From NCBI RefSeq assembly GCF_003818115.1, contig NZ_RPOI01000008.1, forward strand, positions 1-64,000: a stretch of DNA of 64,000 nt, written 5' to 3'. This stretch comes from Citrobacter youngae (GTDB lineage: Bacteria > Pseudomonadota > Gammaproteobacteria > Enterobacterales > Enterobacteriaceae). Of this stretch, positions 19,995 to 29,743 are shown one piece after another; within the stretch, counting starts at the first letter, position 1; the number at the start of each line of letters is the position of its first letter. The notes under the pieces were generated by a model, which worked only from the letters and a program-made list of their open reading frames with translations, had not been told where the DNA came from and did not search any database. The position numbers and the translations under genes are program-made.

Positions 19995-20708
19995 TCAGGC
20001 GCCAAACGCGCCGTCAATAGTATGCATTGCGCCTGTCACAAACCCTGCTTCAGGTCCAGCAAGCCAGGCAACCATTCCGGCAACTTCTTCCGGTCGCCCA
20101 TGTCGTTTTAGTGCCATAAAGCTGTGCATCAGCTCTTTCAACGGGCCTTCTGCCGGATTGGCATCGGTATCAATCGGGCCAGGTTGCACAACGTTCACCG
20201 TAATACCACGCGGACCAAAATCACGAGCCAACCCTCTCGCCATCCCTTGTAGTGCCGACTTGCTCAACGCATAAGAGGCCATACCGGCGATGGGCATACG
20301 GTCACCATTTACTGAACCGATAATAATGATTCGTCCTCCATCAGGCATCTGGCGTGCAGCCTCCACCGCGGCGTAGTAGGGGGCGTGAATATTAATGCGG
20401 AAAAGACGTTCAACTTCATCAGGATCCTGCTCCAACGCGTCGCCGAACAGGATAATCCCAGCGTTAACGACCAGCACATCTAACGGGCCACTTTCCCGCA
20501 CCCGTGCGATAACGTCCTCGCGTCTGGCGCTGTCGGTTTGCGCCGTATGGGTGCCAGTCTCATCGGCCAGCGCTTTGGCGGCGTCAGGAGAGCCGGAATA
20601 CGTGAAGGTGACGGATGCGCCCTCCGCGGCAAAGCGGCGTACAATTGCCGCACCGATCCCACGACTACCACCAAGAACCAGCACCGATTTACCCTTGAAT
20701 GAAGACAT
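19995..20708 (-). CDS. bdcA: Short-chain dehydrogenase, BdcA-like
   Basis: An NAD(P)-binding Rossmann protein of 237 residues, the same length as E. coli BdcA, which is reported to bind cyclic di-GMP and promote biofilm dispersal. It has GGSRGIG (cofactor loop), NAG, catalytic Ser in IGSVNGDR, YxxxK as YALSK, and the closing VTGAMHTIDGAFGA. The start at 20708 has AAGGAG seven bases upstream, while a Met at 20726 would precede this site. It is divergent from a bdcR-like regulator. In E. coli K-12 the pair lies elsewhere, near tdcF, so its place beside kdsA is unusual. Confidence 0.87.
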   Translation of the reverse strand: MSSFKGKSVLVLGGSRGIGAAIVRRFAAEGASVTFTYSGSPDAAKALADETGTHTAQTDSARREDVIARVRESGPLDVLVVNAGIILFGDALEQDPDEVERLFRINIHAPYYAAVEAARQMPDGGRIIIIGSVNGDRMPIAGMASYALSKSALQGMARGLARDFGPRGITVNVVQPGPIDTDANPAEGPLKELMHSFMALKRHGRPEEVAGMVAWLAGPEAGFVTGAMHTIDGAFGA

Positions 20709-20729
20709 CAGATACTCCTTGAACAATTA

Positions 20730-20792
20730 TGTAGTGATCGATATATAATGGGCGCATGGTTTTCTGTCAATGGATTTATAATGGTCACTACA
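20730..20792. promoter_or_regulatory. Candidate BdcR-type operator pair
   Basis: TGTAGTGATC at 20730-20739 and GGTCACTACA at 20783-20792 are inverted copies differing at one base. They flank the bdcA-bdcR divergent promoter region, and the second overlaps the first codons of bdcR. The spacing and position suit autoregulation by a TetR repressor, but binding is inferred. Confidence 0.45.
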
Positions 20793-21374
20793 AAATGCTC
20801 ACGCGCGCCGGGTCGACCACGTAATTTTGACCCAGAACAGGCGGTTGCGACGGTACAACGTTTATTTCACGCTCACGGCTACGATACCGTTAGCGTGGCG
20901 GATGTCACTCAGGTACTGGGTATCAAACCCCCCAGTTTCTACGCTGCTTTTGGGAATAAGCTCGGCCTTTATCAACGAGTATTGAGCCGTTACGTACAAA
21001 CCGATGCGATCCCTTTTGACGATATTTTATGTGCCGACAGACCTGTTGCTGACTGTCTGGCAACGCTGCTTGAGGAGGCGGCACGTCATTACGCAGCCGA
21101 TCCCGATGCGGCAGGATGTTTAGTGCTGGAAGGAACACATTGCAATGACCCTGAGGCACGCAATGCCGCCCGTGCGTTCTACTCGGTAGCTGAAAATAAG
21201 ATCCATAACTTTATTGCCCAGCGTTACCCCGAAGAGGCGAAAAGTATGACCGATTACGTCTGTACCACGATGTTGGGTTTGTCGGGAAAAGCGCGTTGCG
21301 GACACTCGCTTGAACAACTGGTATCCAGCGCGCAACTTGCCAGCCTTGCGTTTCGGCACAGGTTTCCTGATTAG
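20781..21374 (+). CDS. bdcR: TetR-family regulator, BdcR-like
   Basis: A 197-residue repressor with an N-terminal helix-turn-helix (VSVADVTQVLGIKPPSFYAAFG, about 33-54) and a C-terminal ligand domain. The N-terminus MVTTKCSRAPGRPR lines up with E. coli BdcR when ATG 20781 is used; an ATG at 20748 would add eleven residues. It probably controls the divergent bdcA gene. The downstream amidohydrolase remnant starts 25 bases after its stop. Confidence 0.85.
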   Translation: MVTTKCSRAPGRPRNFDPEQAVATVQRLFHAHGYDTVSVADVTQVLGIKPPSFYAAFGNKLGLYQRVLSRYVQTDAIPFDDILCADRPVADCLATLLEEAARHYAADPDAAGCLVLEGTHCNDPEARNAARAFYSVAENKIHNFIAQRYPEEAKSMTDYVCTTMLGLSGKARCGHSLEQLVSSAQLASLAFRHRFPD

Positions 21375-21399
21375 CTTTGCACAAGAAAGGAAGATAAAC

Positions 21400-22456
21400 A
21401 TGATGAGTAAAATGGGCCTTTGCTTCAAAACACCTCCTCCTGCGATGCGTAATATGGCGTTGGCTGTAATGCTGATGGGGACATCCTTTTTGGCTTCTGC
21501 ACAGGATAAAGCTGATGTTGTTTTGTATAACGGCCAGCTTATTACCATGGACGAACAACAGCCAAACGCGCAGGCTCTGGCGGTAAAAGGGCAACACATT
21601 ATTGCTGTCGGAAATAATGAAGAGATTAAAAAATGGTCAGGGCAGAATACGCGAGAAATTAATCTTGCGGGTAAAACGGTGATCCCCGGATTAATTGATA
21701 CGCATCTGCATGGTATTCGCGGAGGAAGGACGTTCTTATTCGAAACCTACTGGTTTGATGCTAAAACTATACCTGATGCTCTGCGCAAACTGTCGCAATC
21801 GGCAGAAGAGAAAAACGCAGCGCAGTGGGTGGCCGTGGTGGGATCATGGATACCTGAACAATTTGTTGAAAAGCGAGATCCCACCCTACAGGAACTGAAT
21901 CAGGCGCTGCCTGCAAACCCTGCAAACGCATGATATTACCCAGCTTCGCTGGTCAATAGCCCATTTAAATACCGGTACGGCAGAGACGATAGCCCGGATG
22001 AAGCAATTAGGTTTAGCCTATTCCGTGCAGATGGGGCCATATTTTGAATCTCCCGCCATTGAACGCGCTAATGGTAAAACCGTTGCAGCACAGTCATCCC
22101 CCATTCAACCCGCACTAGAGCAAGGCGTGATCGTTGCAGGGGGAACGGATGCGACAAGAATTGGCGTTGCGGGTGTGTGGCATGCCATTGAATACCATGT
22201 GACGGGGAAAGCGCTCGACGGCTCTGTACGTGATGAGGAACGTCGGATCAGCCGGGAAGATGCGTTAAAAATGTATACGCTAAATGCCGCCTGGCTGGCA
22301 TTTGCCGAACAGCAGAGAGGGAGTTTGCGCGCTGGCAAGCTCGCTGATTTTGCCGTTCTGGATCAGGATGTTCTGGCAGTTACTGCAGATAAACTGCACC
22401 AGACACAAGCGCTATTAACGTTTGTGGATGGCCAACAGGTCTACCCGGAGCAATAA
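21400..22456 (+). pseudogene. Amidohydrolase (YtcJ-like) with internal deletion and frameshift
   Basis: Two parts of one metal-dependent hydrolase in different frames. The first (21400-21933) has a signal peptide ending ASA|Q, the N-terminal strand domain and the metal-binding IDTHLHG. It stops soon after a DPTLQELNQALP segment. The second (from about 21925) resumes with RWSIAHLN, GGTDATRIG and the C-terminal GSLRAGKLADFAVLD block. Together they give about 350 residues where family members have 550 or more, so roughly the middle 200 residues are missing, including further metal ligands. No start with a ribosome-binding site is evident for the second part. It was likely an exported or periplasmic enzyme of unknown substrate and is now inactive. 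Confidence 0.85.
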
Positions 22457-22463
22457 ACCAGGA

Positions 22464-22490
22464 TAAAAAAACGGCCCTGCAAAGGGCCGT
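22464..22490 (-). terminator. chaA terminator
   Basis: ACGGCCCTGCAAAGGGCCGT hairpin at 22471-22490, followed on the minus strand by seven T residues. It also lies just beyond the amidohydrolase remnant on the plus strand, where it lacks a U-run. Confidence 0.88.
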
Positions 22491-22511
22491 GGGTTGCACC
22501 TGAGTTGATTA

Positions 22512-23612
22512 TCAGGCGAATATCGTCATCAGGTAGGCGATAAACAGTGCCAGATGCGCTGCACCGTTGAGCACATTGGTGCGTCCGGTGGAGAAGGAGA
22601 TATGGCACAGCACCAGCGAAGAAACCATGACAATCATCTCTGGTGCGCCCAGCGCGAACACCAGGTCATTCCCTGTTGCCCAGGCAATCAGTGTGACGAC
22701 GGGTACGGTCAGTGAGATGGTGGCAAGTACTGAGCCGAAGAATAAATTCATCGCTCGCTGCACCTGATTGTTCAGTACTGCTTTCAACGCACCTAAACCC
22801 TCAGGGGAGAGAATAAGCAACGCCACCAGGAAACCGGTAAATGCCACTGGTGCATTCAGCTCAGTGAGTAATGTTTCCAGCGGATTGGCATTCATTTTGG
22901 TAACGGCAATAACGGCAATCAAATGGATGACAAGCCAGGCTGCGTGCCACAGATTGCTGTGCGCTGAAGGTTTACCGTGATGTGGGTCATCGCCGTCCCC
23001 CTCATCTTCATGTTCGTAAATGAACAGGCTCTGGTGTGTTTTAGTCTGGATCAGCAAAAATACGCCGTACATTGCTGCTGAAATTAAGGCTACCAGCAGT
23101 GCCTGTGCGGTGGTGAAATTCGCTCCCGGTAATGCCATCGGGAATACCAGCACGATAATGGCCAGCGGAAATAGAGCAATTAAATACTGCTTAATACCGA
23201 ACAGGTTCATATACTGGGTGGCAAATTTGCGGCCACCCAACAGTAATGAAAACCCGACCAGCCCACCGGTTACGATCATAATGATTGAATAGAGCGTATC
23301 GCGCATTAGCGTGGGTGCGGCGTCACCAGTTGCCATTAATGCGGAAATTAAACTGACTTCGAGAATAACCACCGAAAGGCTGAGAATCAGCGAGCCATAG
23401 GGTTCACCAAGTCGGTGAGCTAATACGTCTGCATGACGGACAACGCTGAATGCGCTACTTAATATACCAATAAGAGCTAGTGCGTTAATGCCGATGACCA
23501 CTGGTAGTGACTGACTGCTCCCCCAAAAGAACAGTACTACCAGCGCCAAAATCGGAAAGGCGAGTGAGGTCTCCTTGTGGCGGGTTTTTACCGCCTCATG
23601 TGCATGTGTCAT
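22512..23612 (-). CDS. chaA: Sodium-potassium/proton antiporter ChaA
   Basis: Inner-membrane cation/proton exchanger of the CaCA superfamily, active at alkaline pH and implicated in Na+, K+ and Ca2+ efflux. The 366-residue length equals E. coli ChaA. About eleven hydrophobic spans form two repeats with the family motifs SLSVVILEVSLISALMATGD and LILSPEGLGALKAVLNNQVQ. A hydrophilic loop rich in Asp, Glu and His (EHEDEGDGDDPHHGK) lies between the halves. Confidence 0.96.
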   Translation of the reverse strand: MTHAHEAVKTRHKETSLAFPILALVVLFFWGSSQSLPVVIGINALALIGILSSAFSVVRHADVLAHRLGEPYGSLILSLSVVILEVSLISALMATGDAAPTLMRDTLYSIIMIVTGGLVGFSLLLGGRKFATQYMNLFGIKQYLIALFPLAIIVLVFPMALPGANFTTAQALLVALISAAMYGVFLLIQTKTHQSLFIYEHEDEGDGDDPHHGKPSAHSNLWHAAWLVIHLIAVIAVTKMNANPLETLLTELNAPVAFTGFLVALLILSPEGLGALKAVLNNQVQRAMNLFFGSVLATISLTVPVVTLIAWATGNDLVFALGAPEMIVMVSSLVLCHISFSTGRTNVLNGAAHLALFIAYLMTIFA

Positions 23613-24015
23613 GTAATTAATTCTCCATCTCTGCAGGTGCTTATAATTATAAATGTATTAAAGAATGTAAAAAATAACAGATCTTTCGGTATTTCCGATC
23701 TGATTTTACGTAATTTTACGGCATGGACCATTTTTTGCATCAAAGTGAGCAAAATGGTGTGTCTTGTTTAGAGAGCATTTAAATAACAAGATGTTAGATT
23801 TCTAAATCAATCAAAATATCACACGATGAGATGCTGACGGTCGCGCCAGACCGGGACATAAAAAGAGGATATAAAGTGCCGTTGAGCCTTTGTTGCCTTG
23901 CATGCAGTCGATGAATTGCCTATTGTCCTGGTATTGGTTTCAAAATGAGCAGTAAAAAAGCCTGGAAGGCGTCAAAAAAGTTGTCGCAGGGAAGTCGCAG
24001 TGGCGGAGGTGTAAG
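23613..24015. other. chaA-chaC gap without chaB
   Basis: In E. coli the small gene chaB lies here. No reading frame resembling ChaB is present on either strand. The segment is AT-rich, with a GAGG-containing sequence at 23864-23880 that might once have been a ribosome-binding site, but no recognisable ChaB codons follow. It must hold the divergent promoters of chaA and chaC. A 25-codon ORF at 23946-24023 is not supported by anything I recognise. Confidence 0.6.
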
Positions 24016-24711
24016 GTGTTAACGCGTGATTTTTTATTGAATGCTGACTGTAAGACGGCATTTGGTGATATTGAAGAATCACTACTCTGGTCGGCGGAAC
24101 AACGGGCAGCCTCACTGGCCGCCACGCTTGCCTGCCGTCCAGATGATGGACCGGTGTGGATCTTTGGTTATGGATCGTTGATGTGGAACCCGGCGTTAGA
24201 GTTTGAAGAGTCCTGTACCGGGACGTTAGTCGGCTGGCATCGCGCATTTTGTTTGCGCCTGACGGCAGGGCGAGGAACGGCGTGTCAGCCGGGACGGATG
24301 TTGGCCCTGAAAGAGGGGGGGCGCACTACGGGTGTGGCATACCGTTTACCGGATGCATCGCTGGAGCAAGAGCTGTCCCTGCTGTGGAAGCGTGAAATGA
24401 TCACGGGTTGCTACCTGCCAACGTGGTGTCAGCTCACGCTGGATGATGGCCGAACGGTGAGTGCGCTGGTCTTTATTATGGATCCGCGACATCCATTGTT
24501 TGAGTCCGATACCCGTGCTCAGGTTATCGCGCCGCTTATTGCTTCTGCCAGTGGGCCATTGGGAACTAACGCGCAATATCTGTTCTCGCTGGAACAGGAA
24601 TTGGTGAAGTTGGGCATGCAGGATGACTGTCTTAACGATCTGGTGATTACGGTCAAAAGATTGTTGGGAGAGAACCTGCCGGAAGGCGTCATGCGACCCG
24701 GATTTGCCTAG
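24016..24711 (+). CDS. chaC: Glutathione-specific gamma-glutamylcyclotransferase
   Basis: Degrades glutathione to 5-oxoproline and Cys-Gly. The 231-residue protein shares the E. coli ChaC length and sequence. The substrate loop FGYGSLMWNP is near residues 50-59 and the catalytic Glu is expected in the central barrel. It starts at GTG 24016, with GGAGG six bases upstream. In this genome it follows chaA directly because chaB is missing. Confidence 0.95.
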   Translation: MLTRDFLLNADCKTAFGDIEESLLWSAEQRAASLAATLACRPDDGPVWIFGYGSLMWNPALEFEESCTGTLVGWHRAFCLRLTAGRGTACQPGRMLALKEGGRTTGVAYRLPDASLEQELSLLWKREMITGCYLPTWCQLTLDDGRTVSALVFIMDPRHPLFESDTRAQVIAPLIASASGPLGTNAQYLFSLEQELVKLGMQDDCLNDLVITVKRLLGENLPEGVMRPGFA

Positions 24712-24771
24712 GCGTTGCCAGGTTATCTGTTGTGTGCCCGATAAGCGTAGATGCTTTCGGGCAGTACATCA

Positions 24772-25017
24772 TCAGGCTGCAATATAACTGATTGAATGCT
24801 CCAGAGACTGGCTGTGGCTGTCGATCAGCACGTTCCAGACGCCGGTATACGGTACAGTCAGCCATGCGTTATCACGATTCTGCACGCTTAAAATGTCGGT
24901 CTGCGTGTCTTTGACGTGATTTTTCTCGCTCATCAGATGGATGTGACAACGCTCCGAACAGCGTACCACCACCGTATCTCCACCAAATAATTTCAAACTT
25001 GCCTTCACTAATGCCAT
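24772..25017 (-). CDS. Small DUF1883-type protein
   Basis: An 81-residue cytosolic protein with no signal peptide. It shows the DUF1883 pattern: a G-D-x-V-x-V-x-C-S strand, a C-H-I-H-L-M strand and a V-P-Y-T-G-x-W-N-V core close to the end. Function unknown. It is absent from this position in E. coli K-12. It stands alone between chaC and ychN, with the convergent chaC end nearby. Cysteines 20 and 24 (RCSERC) could bind metal, which is speculative. Confidence 0.75.
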   Translation of the reverse strand: MALVKASLKLFGGDTVVVRCSERCHIHLMSEKNHVKDTQTDILSVQNRDNAWLTVPYTGVWNVLIDSHSQSLEHSISYIAA

Positions 25018-25280
25018 TTTTCACCCCGTTCTTGAAAACAACGTACTTTCTGTCGAAAGTGCTGCGTGATGTTGTTCACATTTCACTCATTGCATAACAC
25101 CAAAGGGGAGGGGGCAGGATGCTGATTTTGATCAAAAAATGGCATAACGATTAAACAAAAATGACAAAATCCCTTAAAAGGGTTGAAAGGGCGAGCTTAC
25201 GTTTAACGAAACCGCGCCCATCTGAGATTAAATCGGGAAATTACCGGCACTTTCAGTACGCTTGCCTGAAAGTGTTGGCA

Positions 25281-25634
25281 TCAGAAGGTCAAAACCTTAT
25301 CTGCTGCCAGCGTCCACTGAGCCAGTTCCACCAGCGTACCGACTTCAACGCCATCAATTAACGGCAGAGCGGTGATCCCGCGGCCATCGGTACAGGTTTT
25401 GCAGAGTTTTACCGGAACGTTTTGTGCTGTCAGGATTTCCAGCATTTGCTGAATATTATAACCTTCCCCCGGTTTCTGCCCGCGCAGCCCTGCAGTGACG
25501 GCATCCGACATTAAAAACAGACGCAGGTCGAGGCTGCCCTCCTGCTCGCGCAGAGCGATGGCCAGACGCAGACTGTTGAATAACGACTCGCTTCCATAGG
25601 CTGCACCGTTCGCGATGATCACTATCTTTTGCAT
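25281..25634 (-). CDS. ychN: DsrE/F-like protein YchN
   Basis: A 117-residue protein of the DsrE/DsrF sulfur-relay fold, known in E. coli as a homohexamer of unclear function. The conserved N-terminal KIVIIANGAAYGSE and the Cys-containing VKLCKTCTDGRGI loop (Cys at about 78 and 81) are intact. Monocistronic. Confidence 0.93.
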   Translation of the reverse strand: MQKIVIIANGAAYGSESLFNSLRLAIALREQEGSLDLRLFLMSDAVTAGLRGQKPGEGYNIQQMLEILTAQNVPVKLCKTCTDGRGITALPLIDGVEVGTLVELAQWTLAADKVLTF

Positions 25635-25809
25635 TTTTACTCCTGTTGCTGCATGTGAGCGTTAATAACTGACACGTATGTTACACCTATTTCCCGATGC
25701 CAGGATAATGCCGAAAAAGGAAGGAAGGGCTGAAAATCAATGCTGAAGACGTTATGGTTTAAGATAAGTATGCCGCTGTGGCTAATTGATGTAAGAAACC
25801 ACTAACGAT

Positions 25810-27195
25810 TTGAGCCGTAATATTTATTTATCTCTCGCAGTATTCTCACTCTTGCCGTTTGCAGGCGGTACTGCCAGCGCGCAATCGTCTTTTATTCACC
25901 AGGCGGAAAACCCTTTCGATAACAATAGTGATGGCTTGCCCGATCTCGGTATGGCGTCGGAGTCGCGGGCAGGCGAAAAGCACTTTGCCGAAATGGTTAA
26001 AGCGTTTGGGGAAGCCAGCATGACCGATAACGGCCTTGATACTGGCGAGCAAGCGAAGCAGTTCGCGTTTGGCCAGGTGCGTGACACAGTCAGTGAGCAG
26101 GTGAATCAGCAACTGGAATCCTGGCTTTCTCCGTGGGGGAATGCCAGCGTTGGGTTGCAGGTGGATAATGAAGGTAGCTTTGCCGGCAGTCGAGGAAGCT
26201 GGTTTATCCCGTGGCAGGACAATCAACGCTATCTCACCTGGAGCCAGCTGGGACTGACGCAGCAGGACGAAGGCCTGGTCAGTAATGCGGGGATTGGGCA
26301 GCGCTGGGTACGTGACGGTTGGTTAGTGGGTTACAACACCTTTTATGACAACCTGCTGGATGAGAATCTGCCGCGTGGCGGGTTCGGCGCCGAGGCGTGG
26401 GGAGAGTATCTGCGGCTATCCGCCAACTACTACCAGCCGTTTTCCTCGTGGCAGAATCGTTCTTCGACACAGGAGCAAAGGATGGCGCGGGGCTACGACC
26501 TTACTGCGTTGATGCGGTTACCCTTTTATGAGCATCTCAATACCAGCGTCAGCGTCGAGCAATATTTTGGCGATCGGGTAGACCTTTTCCATTCGGGAAC
26601 GGGCTACCGCAATCCGGTGGCGGTAAACCTGGGACTGAGCTATACGCCAGTGCCGCTGATTACGGTGACCGCGCAGCATAAACAGGGCGAAAGCGGGGTA
26701 AGCCAAAATAATCTGGGATTGACCCTCAATTATCGTTTTGGCGTTCCGTTAAAAAAACAGTTAATGGTGAGTGAAGTCGCAAACAGCCGATCGCTGCGCG
26801 GGAGTCGTTATGACGATCCTCAGCGTAACAGCGTGCCAACGCTGGAGTATCGCCAGCGTAAAACCTTATCTGTATTTCTGACAACACCGCCGTGGGATCT
26901 GAAACCCGGCGGGACGGTAGCGTTGAAATTACAGGTGCGTAGTCAGTATGGCATCCGTCATCTGACATGGCAGGGAGACACGAAAGCATTGAGTTTAACG
27001 GCCGGAAGCCATCCTCGTAGTGCGCAAGGCTGGACGGTTATTATGCCGAAGTGGGATAGCAGTGAAGGAGCAACCAACCGTTGGCGGCTGTCGGTCGTCG
27101 TGGAAGACGAGCAGGGCCAGCGTGTCTCTTCCAATGAGATCACGCTATCACTGCCCGAACCGTTTAATGCCGTTTCGGGAAATGATCCTCGTTAA
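25810..27195 (+). CDS. ychO: Invasin/intimin-like outer-membrane protein YchO
   Basis: A 461-residue protein homologous to E. coli YchO, with a signal peptide ending ASA|Q (24/25) and an inverse-autotransporter beta-barrel (about 90-330), including SWFIPWQDNQRYLTWSQLGL and GYNTFYDNLLDENL. It ends with a single Ig-like domain (about 345-450) rather than a long passenger. The start is TTG 25810: an in-frame stop lies at 25792-25794 and later Met codons would lose the signal peptide. The Shine-Dalgarno is weak. It may act in adhesion, but no ligand can be inferred. Confidence 0.9.
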   Translation: MSRNIYLSLAVFSLLPFAGGTASAQSSFIHQAENPFDNNSDGLPDLGMASESRAGEKHFAEMVKAFGEASMTDNGLDTGEQAKQFAFGQVRDTVSEQVNQQLESWLSPWGNASVGLQVDNEGSFAGSRGSWFIPWQDNQRYLTWSQLGLTQQDEGLVSNAGIGQRWVRDGWLVGYNTFYDNLLDENLPRGGFGAEAWGEYLRLSANYYQPFSSWQNRSSTQEQRMARGYDLTALMRLPFYEHLNTSVSVEQYFGDRVDLFHSGTGYRNPVAVNLGLSYTPVPLITVTAQHKQGESGVSQNNLGLTLNYRFGVPLKKQLMVSEVANSRSLRGSRYDDPQRNSVPTLEYRQRKTLSVFLTTPPWDLKPGGTVALKLQVRSQYGIRHLTWQGDTKALSLTAGSHPRSAQGWTVIMPKWDSSEGATNRWRLSVVVEDEQGQRVSSNEITLSLPEPFNAVSGNDPR

Positions 27196-27206
27196 TACTC
27201 GCGTTA

Positions 27207-27857
27207 TCAGAAGATGCGTTCCTGGTGCACCCATACCGCGGCTTCAACGCGTGATTTAAGCTTCATTTTCTTCAGCATATGCTTTACATGCACTTTTACC
27301 GTGCTTTCGGTGATATCGAGGCGGCGAGCAATCATCTTGTTAGGCAGACCCTGGGCGATGAGCTTAAGAATATCGCGTTCACGTGGCGTCAACTGAGTTA
27401 CATCACGATCGGAGGTCGCACGGTTAGCGCGCAGGCTGGCGGCCAGAACCGGGGTTAAGGCTTCGCTCAGTACCATTTCACCGGCGGCAGCCTGTTGCAA
27501 CGCCTTCAGTAGATCTTCTGGCTCCATGTCTTTCAACAGATAGCCGTCAGCACCGCGTTTCAGGGCAGTCACGACGTCTTCTTCATGGTTGGAAACACTG
27601 AAAACGACGATGCGTCCGGACAGAGATTTCTCTCGTAGCTTATCAAGCGTTTCCAGACCGTTCATTCCCGGCATGTTGAGATCAAGAAGGATCAGATCGG
27701 GATCAAGTGATTCAGCCAGCTCGATACCCTGCTCGCCATTACTGGCTTCGCCGACCACGGTGATATCGGACGCCATGCTGACAAGCTGTTTTACACCGGT
27801 GCGCAGCATCGGATGATCGTCGATCAACAGGATGGTTGCCGGTTCCAGATTACTCAT
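27207..27857 (-). CDS. narL: Nitrate/nitrite response regulator NarL
   Basis: DNA-binding response regulator that, when phosphorylated by NarX or NarQ, activates narGHJI and narK and represses other anaerobic genes. The form starting at 27857 has 216 residues, the E. coli length. The receiver domain has phospho-acceptor Asp59 (ILLDL), and the C-terminal LuxR-type helix-turn-helix is [22 protein letters not shown]. Its start overlaps the narX stop by eight bases, which couples the pair. Confidence 0.98.
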   Translation of the reverse strand: MSNLEPATILLIDDHPMLRTGVKQLVSMASDITVVGEASNGEQGIELAESLDPDLILLDLNMPGMNGLETLDKLREKSLSGRIVVFSVSNHEEDVVTALKRGADGYLLKDMEPEDLLKALQQAAAGEMVLSEALTPVLAASLRANRATSDRDVTQLTPRERDILKLIAQGLPNKMIARRLDITESTVKVHVKHMLKKMKLKSRVEAAVWVHQERIF

Positions 27858-29646
27858 GGGTATCTCCTTGGACTTCTGTGAAGTTTGTTTCGGGAATAAA
27901 AGTGACAGCAACTTCAGTACCGCCCGTCTCGCGACGGCGTACACGGCAATCGCCGCGCAAGCTCTGCGCACGGTCGCGCATTATAATCATGCCGTAGTGG
28001 TTACTGCGTTCGGCGTTTTCTGGTACGCCGCAGCCGTTATCTTGCACTGTCAGTTTGACCTGTTTGCCATTTTGCACCACCGCCACGATGACTTCATTGG
28101 CCTGAGAGTGTTTAAGCGCATTACTCAGGGCCTCACGGGCAATCTGCAGCAGGTGGATCGCCTGATGTGAAGGGACCAGGCGCGGCGGCAACTGATAATC
28201 CAGCTTCACCGTAAAACCAAAGCGAGCGCTGTATTCCTGGCAGCTGGCTTCCAGCGCGGGCCGCAACCCAGGCTCAGTCAACTGCAAACGGAAGGTCGTC
28301 AACAATTCACGTAGCTGTGCCCAGGAGGCGTTCAGCTCGTTACGAATCTGACTTAGCAACTCACGACTGTTTTCCGGGAGCGCGTCGCCCTGCATCTGCA
28401 AACAACTGACCTGCATCTTCATACAGGAGAGCGATTGTGCAATAGAATCATGGAGTTCGCGAGCAATGGTGGCACGCTCTTCCATCACGATCAACTGCTG
28501 CTGACGTTCCTGGTGTCTGTCCAGCGCCAGTGTTGCGGTGAGTTGTTCAACCAGAGTATCGACCAGTTGCTGCTGATCGTGACTGAGATGACGCCCGTAC
28601 GGCAAGGTGGCGAGCAGAATACCGTACTGGGTATGCGCATCGGTCAGCCGCCATTTCAGCGTAGTGCCACCATCAATGGCGGGCAGTGTGCCTCGTGGAC
28701 ACAGATGACAACCTTTTTCATCGCAACTGGCACTCGACTGGCAGGTAAATTCCTGATGATTATCTTCATCTTCCAGGTCATAAACCCGCAACTCAATATC
28801 GTGCAGCAGCGTTAAATTTTGCAACCCGTTGAGTACCGGTGAAAGCCGCTCACACAACGGTATCTGTGAGTGCAGACGGCGGTTGGCTTGCCACAGGAAA
28901 GAGAGGATCTGGTTTTTATGTTCCAGACCCGCGGTTTTTTCCTGCACCCGCTGTTCCAGTACGGCATAACTTTCGGCCAGTTCTTCGGACATATTGTTCA
29001 GCGCCGAACCCAGTGCCGCCATCTCATTACGTCCGCTGATATGCGCACGTTGCGTAAAATCACGCTGGCTGACGGCGCGGGCCATCGCCAGCAGTTGTTT
29101 CCACGGCTGCAGCAGACGTACGCGCAGCCAGATAATCGTAAAGACCAGCAGCAGAGCCATAAATACTGCCATCAGGCGATGCAGCATAACAACGCGTTCA
29201 ATACGCAACTCCGTGGTATGGTCAAAGGCGGTAACCAACTTATCCAGTCCGGTCACAAAGCGTGAAACGTCGTCGGCGACCGCATCCCCCGTTTGTGCAT
29301 GTTTAAGCCCAGGTGCCAGTTCGGTGTGCCAGTAATCCTGTAATGCCTTTAACTGGATCTGCTGGCCGTCGCGCTGCGCGGCACGAGTCAGTTCAGGGCT
29401 AAACGCCGTTTGTTCCATTTCATCCAGCAGCGGTTGATCGCTGGCGTCCAGCGGTACGGCAGCCAGCAAACGGTAGCTCTGCATACGTAGCGAGCCGGCT
29501 TTATTGATCGCGTGAGCGCTACCCTGAATGCCTTGAACCAGCCAGCCGGAGACAGCCATACCCGCCACGCCAAGCGCGGTAGACAGCAAAACAATCAGCG
29601 CCACCTGGTTAACCAGCGTAAGCGGGGAAAGACAACGTTTAAACAT
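27850..29646 (-). CDS. narX: Nitrate/nitrite sensor kinase NarX
   Basis: Inner-membrane histidine kinase that senses nitrate and nitrite in the periplasm. The 598 residues equal E. coli NarX. Two membrane spans (about 15-37 and 152-174) flank the sensor, with the ligand-binding P-box [16 protein letters not shown] (46-61). HAMP and a Cys-rich central module (CPRGTLP region) follow. The HisKA_3 phospho-acceptor is His399 in [11 protein letters not shown], and the ATPase domain has [10 protein letters not shown]. Divergent from narK. Confidence 0.98.
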   Translation of the reverse strand: MFKRCLSPLTLVNQVALIVLLSTALGVAGMAVSGWLVQGIQGSAHAINKAGSLRMQSYRLLAAVPLDASDQPLLDEMEQTAFSPELTRAAQRDGQQIQLKALQDYWHTELAPGLKHAQTGDAVADDVSRFVTGLDKLVTAFDHTTELRIERVVMLHRLMAVFMALLLVFTIIWLRVRLLQPWKQLLAMARAVSQRDFTQRAHISGRNEMAALGSALNNMSEELAESYAVLEQRVQEKTAGLEHKNQILSFLWQANRRLHSQIPLCERLSPVLNGLQNLTLLHDIELRVYDLEDEDNHQEFTCQSSASCDEKGCHLCPRGTLPAIDGGTTLKWRLTDAHTQYGILLATLPYGRHLSHDQQQLVDTLVEQLTATLALDRHQERQQQLIVMEERATIARELHDSIAQSLSCMKMQVSCLQMQGDALPENSRELLSQIRNELNASWAQLRELLTTFRLQLTEPGLRPALEASCQEYSARFGFTVKLDYQLPPRLVPSHQAIHLLQIAREALSNALKHSQANEVIVAVVQNGKQVKLTVQDNGCGVPENAERSNHYGMIIMRDRAQSLRGDCRVRRRETGGTEVAVTFIPETNFTEVQGDTHE

Positions 29647-29743
29647 GTGACTTCTTCCTTCGGGTTTTCAGTGAGCAGAAAACCTTATTGAATGACGATT
29701 CTGCTGCAGGCAGTGCCGCTATTCTCAGCGATACACTGGAGTA

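Noticed and set aside
23946-24023. 25-codon plus-strand ORF before chaC as a ChaB remnant
   Set aside because: Its sequence shares nothing with the C-terminus of ChaB and there is no clear ribosome-binding site.
24720-24775. GATAAGCGTAGATGC stretch after chaC as a REP element
   Set aside because: The stem does not match the REP consensus and there is no inverted partner.
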